Assembly (NCBI GenBank): GCA_003525045.1
Contig: DQGF01000443.1
Span: forward strand, 3,054-11,507
Source: Pseudomonas sp.
GTDB lineage: Bacteria; Pseudomonadota; Gammaproteobacteria; Pseudomonadales; Pseudomonadaceae
Length of the DNA: 8,454 bases
Direction: 5' to 3'
This document shows positions 1 to 6,100 of this stretch, in pieces; the first letter of the stretch is position 1, and every line of letters starts with the position of its first letter. The position numbers were made by a program, and so were the translations under genes. Below the pieces are notes generated by a model. The model saw only the letters and a list, made by a program, of their open reading frames with translations, ran no database searches and was not told the origin of the DNA.

Positions 1-651
1 CTGTTCCACGAATTCGGCCATGGCCTGCATCACCTGCTGACCCGCGTCGAGCACGCCGGCGTATCCGGCATCAACGGCGTGGCCTGGGATGCGGTCGAGC
101 TGCCTAGCCAGTTCATGGAAAACTGGTGCTGGGAGCCGGAAGGCCTGGCGCTGATCTCCGGTCACTACGAAACCGGCGAGCCGCTGCCCCAAGACCTGCT
201 GGAGAAAATGCTCGCAGCGAAAAATTTCCAGTCCGGCCTGATGATGGTTCGCCAACTGGAGTTCTCGTTGTTCGACTTCGAACTGCACGCCACCCACGGC
301 GACGGCCGCAGTGTGCTGCAAGTGCTCGAAGGCGTGCGCGACGAGGTTTCGGTCATGCGACCACCGGCTTACAACCGTTTCCCCAATAGTTTTGCGCACA
401 TCTTCGCCGGCGGTTACGCTGCGGGTTACTACAGCTATAAATGGGCAGAAGTGCTGTCGGCGGATGCCTTCTCGAAATTCGAAGAAGATGGCGTTCTCAA
501 TGCCGACACCGGTCGCGCATTCCGCGAAGCGATCCTGGCGCGCGGCGGTTCCCAAGAGCCGATGGTGCTGTTCGTCGATTTCCGGGGACGGCCACCGTCG
601 ATTGACGCACTCTTGCGCCACAGCGGCCTAAGTGAGGTCGTGGCCGCATGA
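1..651 (+). CDS. prlC: Oligopeptidase A (M3 family zinc peptidase), 3' part
   Basis: The reading frame is open from the first base and ends with TGA at 649-651, giving 216 residues, about the C-terminal third of a roughly 680-residue enzyme. The zinc site is visible at once: HEFGH (bases 7-21) supplies two His ligands and the catalytic Glu, and the Glu of DAVELPSQF (bases 97-99) is the expected third zinc ligand. The stretch ENWCWEP and the later SGHYETGEPLP and RQLEFSLFDF segments are close to enterobacterial PrlC as I remember it. The family degrades short peptides in the cytoplasm, including cleaved signal peptides and products of ATP-dependent proteases. The N-terminal part and the promoter lie upstream of the window. 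The stop codon overlaps the start of the zinc-ribbon gene (ATGA), so the two are probably translated together. Family identity is secure. Confidence 0.96.
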   Translation: MFHEFGHGLHHLLTRVEHAGVSGINGVAWDAVELPSQFMENWCWEPEGLALISGHYETGEPLPQDLLEKMLAAKNFQSGLMMVRQLEFSLFDFELHATHGDGRSVLQVLEGVRDEVSVMRPPAYNRFPNSFAHIFAGGYAAGYYSYKWAEVLSADAFSKFEEDGVLNADTGRAFREAILARGGSQEPMVLFVDFRGRPPSIDALLRHSGLSEVVAA

Positions 652-935
652 GTGAGGGTCCAGTGGTGACAAAAAAACGCTTTATCGCCGGTGCGGTCTG
701 CCCGGCCTGCAGCGAGCCGGACAAGTTGATGATGTGGAACGAAGACGAAGTCCCGCATCGCGAGTGCGTGGCTTGCGGTTATTCCGACACGCTGAATGAA
801 CAGGGTCTGTCGGTGCCCAAGGAGCTGGGCACGCGGGTCAACACCTCGGCGCTGAAGGTGTCGGACGCCAAGGTTCAGGCCGTGCAGTTCTTCCCGAACC
901 CCAAACTGAAGAAAAAGCCTGACGAACAGCATTGA
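648..935 (+). CDS. YheV-type putative zinc-ribbon protein
   Basis: A 95-residue protein with two CxxC knuckles (Cys18/Cys21 and Cys40/Cys43) placed as in a zinc ribbon. The KKRFIAGAVCPAC block and the ECVACGY block match the YheV family, whose members lie directly downstream of prlC in gammaproteobacteria; PA0068 is the PAO1 counterpart. No biochemical role is known to me. The lysine-rich, hydrophilic tail after the second knuckle (residues 55-95) is longer than in E. coli YheV. Start choice: ATG 648 overlaps the prlC stop and has AGTGAGG at 631-637, rather far upstream. In-frame GTG codons at 663 and 666 have GAGGG at 654-658 at good spacing and would give an N terminus (VTKKRFIAG) closer to that of E. 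coli, so the true start could be there. Translational coupling with prlC is likely. Confidence 0.9.
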   Translation: MSEGPVVTKKRFIAGAVCPACSEPDKLMMWNEDEVPHRECVACGYSDTLNEQGLSVPKELGTRVNTSALKVSDAKVQAVQFFPNPKLKKKPDEQH

Positions 936-941
936 CTCGAA

Positions 942-992
942 ACCACCTTCCACTCCTGATCGGATTGGAAGGTGGTATCTATTTACCACCTT
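942..992. other. Two mutually exclusive hairpins after yheV
   Basis: An 11-bp perfect stem pairs 942-952 (ACCACCTTCCA) with 966-976 (TGGAAGGTGGT) around a 13-base loop. The 3' arm also pairs with a third copy: 969-977 (AAGGTGGTA) with 984-992 (TACCACCTT), 9 bp around a 6-base loop. Both stems cannot form at once. It begins 7 bases after the yheV stop, so it probably ends or protects the prlC-yheV transcript. There is no clean T tract after either stem, so it is not a textbook intrinsic terminator. Confidence 0.6.
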
Positions 993-1104
993 ATCTGCGC
1001 GCTTCCTTTTTAGGCTGACCTGACTCGTATGACAGCTGGCCAACCGGACAATTGCTGATGAGTGCGATGTTCGATTTTTAATTGCACAACTCTGCATCGA
1101 AACA

Positions 1105-1128
1105 GCCCTGAGTCATTTCTCTCAGGGC
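1105..1128 (-). terminator. Candidate terminator hairpin of the minus-strand small gene
   Basis: GCCCTGAG (1105-1112) pairs perfectly with CTCAGGGC (1121-1128) around an 8-base loop. On the minus strand it lies 42 bases past the stop of the small gene and is followed by TGTTTCG, a weak T run. On the plus strand GTCTTACTT follows. It could serve convergent transcription from either side, and the missing strong T tract lowers the certainty. Confidence 0.5.
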
Positions 1129-1170
1129 GTCTTACTTGCTCCAGCCTTGCACCACACAACTCTCTCACAA

Positions 1171-1473
1171 TCAGGGATTAATGATCTTCGAATAAGCTTT
1201 CGCCAGCGCCACCATGACGGCCTTGTCTTGCGCGTCGATGTCACCATCACCGTCCACATCAGGAGTTGTTTTCATAGTGAAGGTCGCGCCGCCATCATTC
1301 GATACGGCCTCGCGAGTGCTGGAGTCGAGCAAAGAATAGGTAACCTCCCGATTGGCGGGGTCGTAACCTTCTTCCTTTAGAGCGAACTGCATGGAAACCC
1401 TAACTTCTTTTGGGCTGACGATAGAGGGGCGTAAAAGTTGAAGAAATACGCCACGTTGATTGTAGTTCGACAT
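1171..1473 (-). CDS. Unrecognised small protein with one EF-hand/dockerin-like calcium loop
   Basis: A 100-residue protein that I do not recognise. It starts at ATG (1471-1473) with a good AAGGA ribosome binding site at 1482-1486, 8 bases upstream, which supports a real gene. Residues 72-83 read DVDGDGDIDAQD, with Asp at loop positions 1, 3, 5 and 12, Gly at 6 and Ile at 8, as in an EF-hand or dockerin calcium loop. The following helix ends in AKAY, also dockerin-like, but only one repeat is present. The first 60 residues look like a beta-rich segment without cysteines. There is no signal peptide and no membrane segment. The gene and its leader are more AT-rich than the neighbours. It lies between the YheV-type and radical SAM genes, which are adjacent (PA0068, PA0069) in PAO1 as I recall, so it may be a lineage-specific insertion. 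Function unknown. Confidence 0.75.
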   Translation of the reverse strand: MSNYNQRGVFLQLLRPSIVSPKEVRVSMQFALKEEGYDPANREVTYSLLDSSTREAVSNDGGATFTMKTTPDVDGDGDIDAQDKAVMVALAKAYSKIINP

Positions 1474-1665
1474 TAATTAAATCCTTTTTAATAATGAGTT
1501 CACGACCACGCCGTGTGAGGTGGATGGTACTGATGAATTTTCAAATAACGCCACGGACAAAATGTTTCTCGCAGTTACATGAAAACTTTTAGAATTAACT
1601 TGAACACTTCATCCGATATAAATAAATCCAGGTGCCGAATGGCACTGGCGCCCTCCACTGAGCTT

Positions 1666-1672
1666 CTATACT
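1666..1672 (+). promoter_or_regulatory. Probable -10 element of the radical SAM gene
   Basis: CTATACT lies 30 bases before the ATG and matches the sigma70/RpoS -10 pattern (TATACT against TATAAT). Its last two bases are the first two of the LexA box, and the expected transcription start near 1679 falls inside the box, the usual layout for LexA repression. The -35 region is weak (CTGGCG, 1645-1650, 16-base spacing). Confidence 0.5.
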
Positions 1673-1686
1673 GTATACACATACAG
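1671..1686 (+). promoter_or_regulatory. LexA box (SOS operator)
   Basis: CTGTATACACATACAG fits the gammaproteobacterial LexA consensus CTG-N10-CAG with an alternating TA-rich core, and both CTGT and ACAG half sites are perfect. It ends 16 bases before the ATG of the radical SAM gene and overlaps the likely -10. The gene is therefore expected to be repressed by LexA and induced by DNA damage. From memory, PA0069 of P. aeruginosa is also in the LexA regulon. Confidence 0.9.
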
Positions 1687-1702
1687 CTAAAGGATCGCAT
1701 TG

Positions 1703-2761
1703 ATGGCTACTCCTCTACCTCCGCGCGGCCGTGGCACCGCCACCAACCCTCACAATCGCTTCGCGCCTAATCGCTCGGTAGCCGAGGATGACGGCTGGTA
1801 TCAGGAAGCACCCGTCACTCAAGGCACCGAGGTGCGCATCGAAACGGCAAAAACCATCATCACCCGCAACAACTCGCCGGATTTACCCTTCGACCGCTCG
1901 ATCAATCCCTATCGCGGTTGCGAGCACGGTTGCATTTATTGTTACGCACGCCCCAGCCATGCCTATTGGGACATGTCGCCGGGGCTGGATTTCGAAACAA
2001 AGCTGATCGCCAAGACCAACGCCGCTGAGGTGTTGGAAGAGCAACTTTCCAAACGCGGCTATCAATGTGCGCCGATCAACCTGGGCTCCAACACCGATCC
2101 ATATCAGCCAATCGAGCGCGAACACCTCATCACTCGCAAAACGTTGGAGGTGCTGCTACGTTATCGCCACCCGGTGACCATTATCACCAAAGGTTCGCTG
2201 ATCCTGCGCGATCTGGACCTGCTGGCCGAGCTCGCCCAGCAAAGGCTGGTGGCAGTAATGATCAGCCTGACCACGCTGGACGACGAGCTCAAACGCATCC
2301 TCGAACCCCGCGCGGCGGCGCCCAAGGCCCGACTCAGAGCGATCAGGGTAATGCGTGAAGCGGGAATTCCAGTGGGGGTGCTGTGCTCGCCGATGATTCC
2401 AATGATCAACGACAGCGAACTTGAAAGCCTGCTCACCGAGGCCCATGGGGCTGGCGCACAAAGTGCGGCCTACATGATGCTGCGCCTGCCCCTGGAAGTC
2501 GCGCCGCTGTTCGAAGAATGGCTGGCGGCCCACTATCCTCAGCGTGCAGCTCATGTGTTGAGCCTGATCCGCCAGAGTCGTGGCGGCGAGCTCTACGACA
2601 GTCGGTTTGGCAGCCGGATGCGTGGCGAAGGTCCGTTTGCCGACCTGCTGGCGCAACGCTTTGCCAAAGCCATTAAACGCCTGGGGCTCAATCATCGGGA
2701 AGGTTTCAATCTGGACTGCACAGCCTTCTGTCCGCCGGGGCGCCAGATGTCGTTGATATGA
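1703..2761 (+). CDS. PA0069-family radical SAM protein (SplB-like), SOS-controlled
   Basis: A 352-residue protein. The start is ATG 1703, with AAAGGA at 1689-1694 eight bases upstream; the in-frame TTG just before it is less likely. The radical SAM cluster motif C-x3-C-x2-C is Cys73, Cys77 and Cys80 in NPYRGCEHGCIYCYARP, as in the COG1533/spore-photoproduct-lyase-like family. It is followed by GSNTDPYQPIE (residues 128-138), the conserved second block of this family. The N terminus (PPRGRGTATNPHNRF) is basic and probably flexible. The C terminus carries two more cysteines (CTAFCPP) that could bind a further metal. The predicted chemistry is cleavage of SAM to a 5'-deoxyadenosyl radical using a [4Fe-4S] cluster; the substrate is unknown. 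The LexA box upstream suggests a DNA-damage role, possibly repair. This is inference: the family is related to a photoproduct lyase but has not been shown to repair DNA, as far as I know. It appears to be monocistronic. Confidence 0.95.
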   Translation: MATPLPPRGRGTATNPHNRFAPNRSVAEDDGWYQEAPVTQGTEVRIETAKTIITRNNSPDLPFDRSINPYRGCEHGCIYCYARPSHAYWDMSPGLDFETKLIAKTNAAEVLEEQLSKRGYQCAPINLGSNTDPYQPIEREHLITRKTLEVLLRYRHPVTIITKGSLILRDLDLLAELAQQRLVAVMISLTTLDDELKRILEPRAAAPKARLRAIRVMREAGIPVGVLCSPMIPMINDSELESLLTEAHGAGAQSAAYMMLRLPLEVAPLFEEWLAAHYPQRAAHVLSLIRQSRGGELYDSRFGSRMRGEGPFADLLAQRFAKAIKRLGLNHREGFNLDCTAFCPPGRQMSLI

Positions 2762-2812
2762 GGACAATTGGCCTATGGTTGAGTAGAAGGAAACAAGCAC
2801 CGCATCTAGGCT

Positions 2813-2831
2813 GGTCACGTTTTCTGTGACC
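2813..2831. other. Small hairpin downstream of the radical SAM gene
   Basis: GGTCAC (2813-2818) pairs with GTGACC (2826-2831) around GTTTTCT. It lies about 50 bases after the radical SAM stop. No T tract follows, so a terminator role is only possible. A short dyad AACAC-AC-GTGTT (2835-2846) follows directly. Confidence 0.35.
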
Positions 2832-2908
2832 TGGAACACACGTGTTAGAGCGTTTGATTCAGTTTGAGTTAAGTTTCGGCAGCTACCTTGTTCATCGAGT
2901 GACTGACG

Positions 2909-2937
2909 GGTCGAGATGTTCGACCTGGATGTTTTTT
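2909..2937 (+). terminator. Weak candidate terminator or dyad upstream of the carbonic anhydrase gene
   Basis: GGTCGA (2909-2914) pairs with TCGACC (2920-2925) around a 5-base loop, and a run of six T follows at 2932-2937 after a 6-base gap. The gap makes it a poor intrinsic terminator; it could equally be an operator for the downstream gene. I found no convincing promoter for the carbonic anhydrase in 2762-3004. Confidence 0.3.
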
Positions 2938-3004
2938 AAACAGCCACTGGATTCACATCGGATAACACGGGAAAATTCCCTGACTCCGCCAAAGAGGATG
3001 AATC

Positions 3005-3736
3005 ATGAGTGACAAGGATAAACAGCCGTTGGCTGCGTCGGCTTCAGCCCAACCGGAGGCGGAAACCGCCGATGCAGCACTGCAGCATATCGTTGACGGC
3101 TTTTTGCATTTTCATCACGAGGTTTTTCCACAACAGGAAGAACTCTTCAAAAAACTCGCCACGGCCCAGAGCCCCAGAGCGATGTTCATCGCCTGTGCCG
3201 ATTCGCGCATCGTTCCCGAGCTGATCACCCAAAGCGCCCCCGGCGATCTGTTCGTGACCCGTAACGTGGGCAACGTGGTTCCGCCGTACGGGCAAATGAA
3301 CGGCGGTGTTTCCACGGCGATCGAATACGCAGTACTGGCCCTCGGCGTGCAGCACATCATCATCTGCGGGCACTCCGACTGCGGCGCCATGCGTGCGGTA
3401 CTCAATCCGCAGAGCCTGGAAAAAATGCCGACGGTCAAAGCCTGGTTACGTCATGCCGAAGTGGCGAAAACCATGGTCCAGGAAAACTGCCATTGCGCTG
3501 ACGAAAACGAAAGCATGCAGATCCTCACAGAAGAGAATGTGATCGCCCAGTTGCAACATTTGCGCACTCATCCGTCGGTGGCCTCGCGCATGGCCAACGG
3601 TCAGCTGTTTATCCATGGCTGGGTCTACAGCATCGAAACCAGCGAAATCAAGGCCTACGACGCCGATCAGGGTTGTTTCCTGCCGCTCGATGGCAGTCAT
3701 CCGATTCCGGTGGCGACGCCCAAAGCGCGCTTCTAA
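3005..3736 (+). CDS. Beta-class carbonic anhydrase
   Basis: A 243-residue zinc enzyme that interconverts CO2 and bicarbonate. The beta-class motifs are intact: CADSR gives Cys64, the Asp66/Arg68 dyad follows, and GHSDCG gives His123 and Cys126, so the zinc ligands are Cys64, His123 and Cys126. The conserved RNVGNVV block is at residues 86-92. The first 20 or so residues are an Ala/Gln/Glu-rich extension, probably disordered and not a signal peptide, so the enzyme is cytoplasmic. ATG 3005 has GAGGA at 2994-2998. The protein corresponds to PA0102 (called psCA1 in P. aeruginosa). The SulP transporter gene follows after 84 bases with no strong terminator, so the two are probably co-transcribed. 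That pairing suggests that imported bicarbonate is equilibrated with CO2 for carboxylation reactions or pH control; this is an inference from gene order. Confidence 0.96.
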   Translation: MSDKDKQPLAASASAQPEAETADAALQHIVDGFLHFHHEVFPQQEELFKKLATAQSPRAMFIACADSRIVPELITQSAPGDLFVTRNVGNVVPPYGQMNGGVSTAIEYAVLALGVQHIIICGHSDCGAMRAVLNPQSLEKMPTVKAWLRHAEVAKTMVQENCHCADENESMQILTEENVIAQLQHLRTHPSVASRMANGQLFIHGWVYSIETSEIKAYDADQGCFLPLDGSHPIPVATPKARF

Positions 3737-3760
3737 ATCCTCCTAAGTGTGGTTTAGCCG

Positions 3761-3781
3761 AGGCTGCCGATCGAGCAGCCT
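3761..3781 (+). other. Hairpin between carbonic anhydrase and SulP genes
   Basis: AGGCTGC (3761-3767) pairs perfectly with GCAGCCT (3775-3781) around the 7-base loop CGATCGA. A second tiny stem (GGC-TTT-GCC, 3782-3790) abuts it. No T tract follows, so it is more likely a processing or partial attenuation element inside a two-gene transcript than a full terminator. Confidence 0.4.
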
Positions 3782-3793
3782 GGCTTTGCCACG

Positions 3794-3813
3794 CCTGAAA
3801 AAAACTTCAGGAG
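3794..3813 (+). promoter_or_regulatory. SulP ribosome binding site partly inside a hairpin
   Basis: The Shine-Dalgarno AGGAG (3809-3813) is 7 bases from ATG 3821. Its first bases lie in the 3' arm of a stem: CCTGAA (3794-3799) pairs with TTCAGG (3806-3811) around AAAAAC. This could lower or tune translation of the transporter relative to the upstream enzyme. The stem is short, so the effect is uncertain. Confidence 0.45.
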
Positions 3814-3820
3814 AATCATC

Positions 3821-5347
3821 ATGCGGGCTGCGCAACTAAAAGCTGTTCTGCCACGGGAGCTATTGGCTTCGGTGGTCGTGTTTCTTGTCGCCCTACCTTT
3901 GTGCATGGGTATCGCTATCGCTTCAGGGCTACCGCCCGCCAAAGGGCTGATCACCGGCATCATCGGTGGCCTGGTGGTGGGCTGGCTCGCCGGATCACCA
4001 CTGCAAGTCAGCGGTCCGGCGGCCGGATTGGCCGTTCTGGTGTTCGAACTGGTGCGCCAGCATGGCATCGCCATGCTCGGGCCAATCCTGCTGTTAGCCG
4101 GGTTTTTGCAACTGGTGGCCGGGCGTTTGAAACTCGGCTGCTGGTTTCGGGTGACGGCGCCGGCGGTGGTCTACGGCATGCTCGCCGGGATTGGCGTGCT
4201 GATCGTGCTGTCACAAGTGCACGTGATGCTCGACGCCGTACCCAAACCTTCCGGGCTGGACAACCTGGCAGCCTTCCCGGCCGCTGTATCCCAGGCTTTG
4301 CCGTCATTTGGCTGGCAGGCAGGTGTACTCGGCCTGTCGACCATTACCGTGATGTACCTGTGGGAAAAATTCCGCCCGCACACTCTGCGTTTTGTTCCTG
4401 GTGCGTTGCTTGGTGTCGGTCTGGCAACGGTCGCCAGCCTGGTACTCGCGCTGCAGGTCAAACGCGTGGAGGTTCCGGCCAATCTGGCAGAGGCTATCGA
4501 CTGGCTGAAACCTGCAGACCTGCTCAACCTGGCGGATCCCACGCTGCTGATCGCCGCGTTTGCCGTGGCCTTCATCGCCAGTGCCGAGACCCTGCTCTCG
4601 GCCGCCGCGGTGGACCGCATGCACAGTGGCCAGCGCTCGGACTTCGACCGGGAATTATCAGCCCAGGGTATCGGCAACATGCTCTGCGGTCTGCTCGGCG
4701 CGCTGCCGATGACCGGCGTGATCGTGCGCAGCTCGGCCAACGTCCAGGCTGGCGCCACCACGCGATTGTCGGCGGTATTTCATGGCCTGTGGTTGCTGGC
4801 CTTCGTGCTGCTACTGTCGAGCGTGCTGCAAAGCATTCCGGTAGCGAGCCTGGCCGGGGTTCTGGTCTATACCGGCTTCAAACTGGTCGACCTCAAGGCC
4901 TTTCGCGGCCTGGGCCGTTATGGCCGGATGCCGATGTTCACTTACGCGGCGACTGCCTTGGCCATCATTTTCACTGACCTGCTGACCGGCGTGCTGATCG
5001 GCTTCGGCCTGACCTTGGCCAAGCTTGCCTGGAAGGCATCGCGCCTGAAAATCAGCCTGATCGACCTGCCCAGGGATGGTGAAATGGAATTGCGACTGAT
5101 GGGGGCCGCGACCTTTCTCAAGGTGCCGGCACTGACGCAAGTGCTGGGGACTATTCCCGCAGGTGCGACGGTGCATGTGCCGCTCAATAACCTGAGCTAC
5201 ATCGATCACTCGTGTCTGGAGTTGCTTGAGGAATGGGGACGGGCGAATGCGGCCAAGGGCTCGAAATTGTTGATTGAGGCGCGGGGGTTGAAGCGCAGGT
5301 TGGAAGGGCGGTTGCGAACCACCGCCGGAGTCGGTTCCACCGGCTAA
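3821..5347 (+). CDS. SulP-family anion transporter with C-terminal STAS domain
   Basis: A 508-residue inner-membrane protein made of a long hydrophobic region (about residues 12-405) and a cytoplasmic STAS domain (about 410-500). SulP hallmarks are present: LPLCMGIAIASGLPPAKGL (25-43), GSPLQVSGPAAGLAVLV (58-74), SAETLLSAAAVDRM (254-267), and the ELSAQGIGNMLCGLLGALPMTG and RSSANVQAGATTRLS blocks (278-317). In the STAS part the NLSYIDHSCLELLEEW segment (457-472) is the conserved loop and helix. SulP proteins move sulfate, bicarbonate, dicarboxylates or chloride, and the sequence alone does not decide which. The carbonic anhydrase gene immediately upstream favours bicarbonate, as in BicA-like and anhydrase-linked SulP proteins; 'sulfate transporter' would be a default family label. 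It corresponds to PA0103. It ends just before a REP-type inverted repeat that may stop or stabilise the transcript. Confidence 0.93.
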   Translation: MRAAQLKAVLPRELLASVVVFLVALPLCMGIAIASGLPPAKGLITGIIGGLVVGWLAGSPLQVSGPAAGLAVLVFELVRQHGIAMLGPILLLAGFLQLVAGRLKLGCWFRVTAPAVVYGMLAGIGVLIVLSQVHVMLDAVPKPSGLDNLAAFPAAVSQALPSFGWQAGVLGLSTITVMYLWEKFRPHTLRFVPGALLGVGLATVASLVLALQVKRVEVPANLAEAIDWLKPADLLNLADPTLLIAAFAVAFIASAETLLSAAAVDRMHSGQRSDFDRELSAQGIGNMLCGLLGALPMTGVIVRSSANVQAGATTRLSAVFHGLWLLAFVLLLSSVLQSIPVASLAGVLVYTGFKLVDLKAFRGLGRYGRMPMFTYAATALAIIFTDLLTGVLIGFGLTLAKLAWKASRLKISLIDLPRDGEMELRLMGAATFLKVPALTQVLGTIPAGATVHVPLNNLSYIDHSCLELLEEWGRANAAKGSKLLIEARGLKRRLEGRLRTTAGVGSTG

Positions 5348-5358
5348 AGCACCTTCCC

Positions 5359-5432
5359 TGTAGGAGCGAGGCTTGCCCGCGAAGGCGTCCTCAGGTACGC
5401 CAAAAGCTTCGCGGGCAAGCCTCGCTCCTACA
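5359..5432. repeat. REP/REPIN-type inverted repeat
   Basis: Two perfect 26-base arms (5359-5384 and 5407-5432) in inverse orientation enclose a 22-base spacer. Each arm carries the Pseudomonas REP signature: GTAGGAGCGAGGC, then TTGCCCGCGAAG, read inwards from either end. The spacer holds a further short dyad (GGCGT/ACGCC). Such paired REPs (REPINs) are non-autonomous elements dispersed between genes and moved by RAYT transposases encoded elsewhere. Here it lies between two convergent genes and can form a very stable hairpin on either strand, so it may also block read-through or exonucleases. Confidence 0.92.
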
Positions 5433-5449
5433 AGGGGGTTGGTGTGGCT

Positions 5450-6100
5450 TTATGCCGCAGGCTGGTCCAGCTCCAGACCTACGCCCAGCTGGCGCGACAG
5501 GCATGGCCAGCGCTTCCACGCAGCGCCGGTGTTCGGGCTGTTGAGTTTCTCTCGGTAGGCTTCCACCGATTCCAGCGCGAAACTGTCTTCGTTGAGCATC
5601 TCGTCGACGGCGTGATGCACCGCCTCATCCAGTTGGTTGGCGAACTCCTCACCGATCAGCTGGTGAGCAATCAGGTTGGCAACAGTCATGTCCAATGGGA
5701 TCAGTGGCTGGCCAAAATGCTTGATGTACAGGTCATTGACCTCTTCGACCAGGCGATGCGCCAGATAGGCTTCGTCCAGCAGGCTGTCCAGACCGACGTG
5801 ACCGGCCATGATCGTCGGGGGCTGGAGGAAGAACTGCTCGGCGATTTTCAGCACCGGCTTGATCTGTGATTCGATGCCCGCTTCCCTGGCGACTTCATTG
5901 GCTGCGTCCAGCAGGTCCGGCACTTGCTCTATGTACGCGGCCACAAAACGCGTCATCACGCCGTTGGCGTCGACATCCGGCAATTGGATGGCGGAGTGAA
6001 GGTGTGGCAGTTGGGTTTCCAGCTGACGAGTCAGCAGGCCGGTGTCGGCCTCATGTTGTTGGGCTTTTTGGATCTGCTCGCGCAATGCGGCGGTGTTCAT
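5450..6100 (-). CDS. Conserved hypothetical protein (PA0104-like)
   Basis: A 216-residue soluble protein of unknown function. I chose ATG at 6098-6100 because CTGGAG lies 5 bases upstream; a longer frame would need a TTG start at 6124 without a ribosome binding site. It looks almost wholly alpha-helical and acidic, with no signal peptide, membrane segment or CxxC pair and one cysteine (Cys200). The middle part (about residues 101-170) is rich in Glu, Asp and His, with ExxH at Glu159/His162 and further acidic residues at 110, 119-120 and 151-152. That would allow a helical-bundle metal site but does not prove one. The gene is convergent with the SulP gene, across the REPIN, and divergent from coxB. 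The same position is held by PA0104 in PAO1, so it is a stable neighbour of the cox genes. Confidence 0.85.
   Translation of the reverse strand: MNTAALREQIQKAQQHEADTGLLTRQLETQLPHLHSAIQLPDVDANGVMTRFVAAYIEQVPDLLDAANEVAREAGIESQIKPVLKIAEQFFLQPPTIMAGHVGLDSLLDEAYLAHRLVEEVNDLYIKHFGQPLIPLDMTVANLIAHQLIGEEFANQLDEAVHHAVDEMLNEDSFALESVEAYREKLNSPNTGAAWKRWPCLSRQLGVGLELDQPAA

Noticed and set aside
435..1097. Long minus-strand open frame of 220 codons
   Set aside because: It lies antisense across prlC and yheV, has low-complexity, Arg/His/Ser-rich composition and no ribosome binding site; it is a shadow of GC-rich coding DNA.
1631..1650. GTGCC-GAAT-GGCAC dyad upstream of the LexA box
   Set aside because: Only 5 bp with no known regulator consensus; too short to call an operator.
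1579..1770. Plus-strand 63-codon frame before the radical SAM gene
   Set aside because: It crosses the LexA box and the start of the real gene in another frame and has no ribosome binding site.
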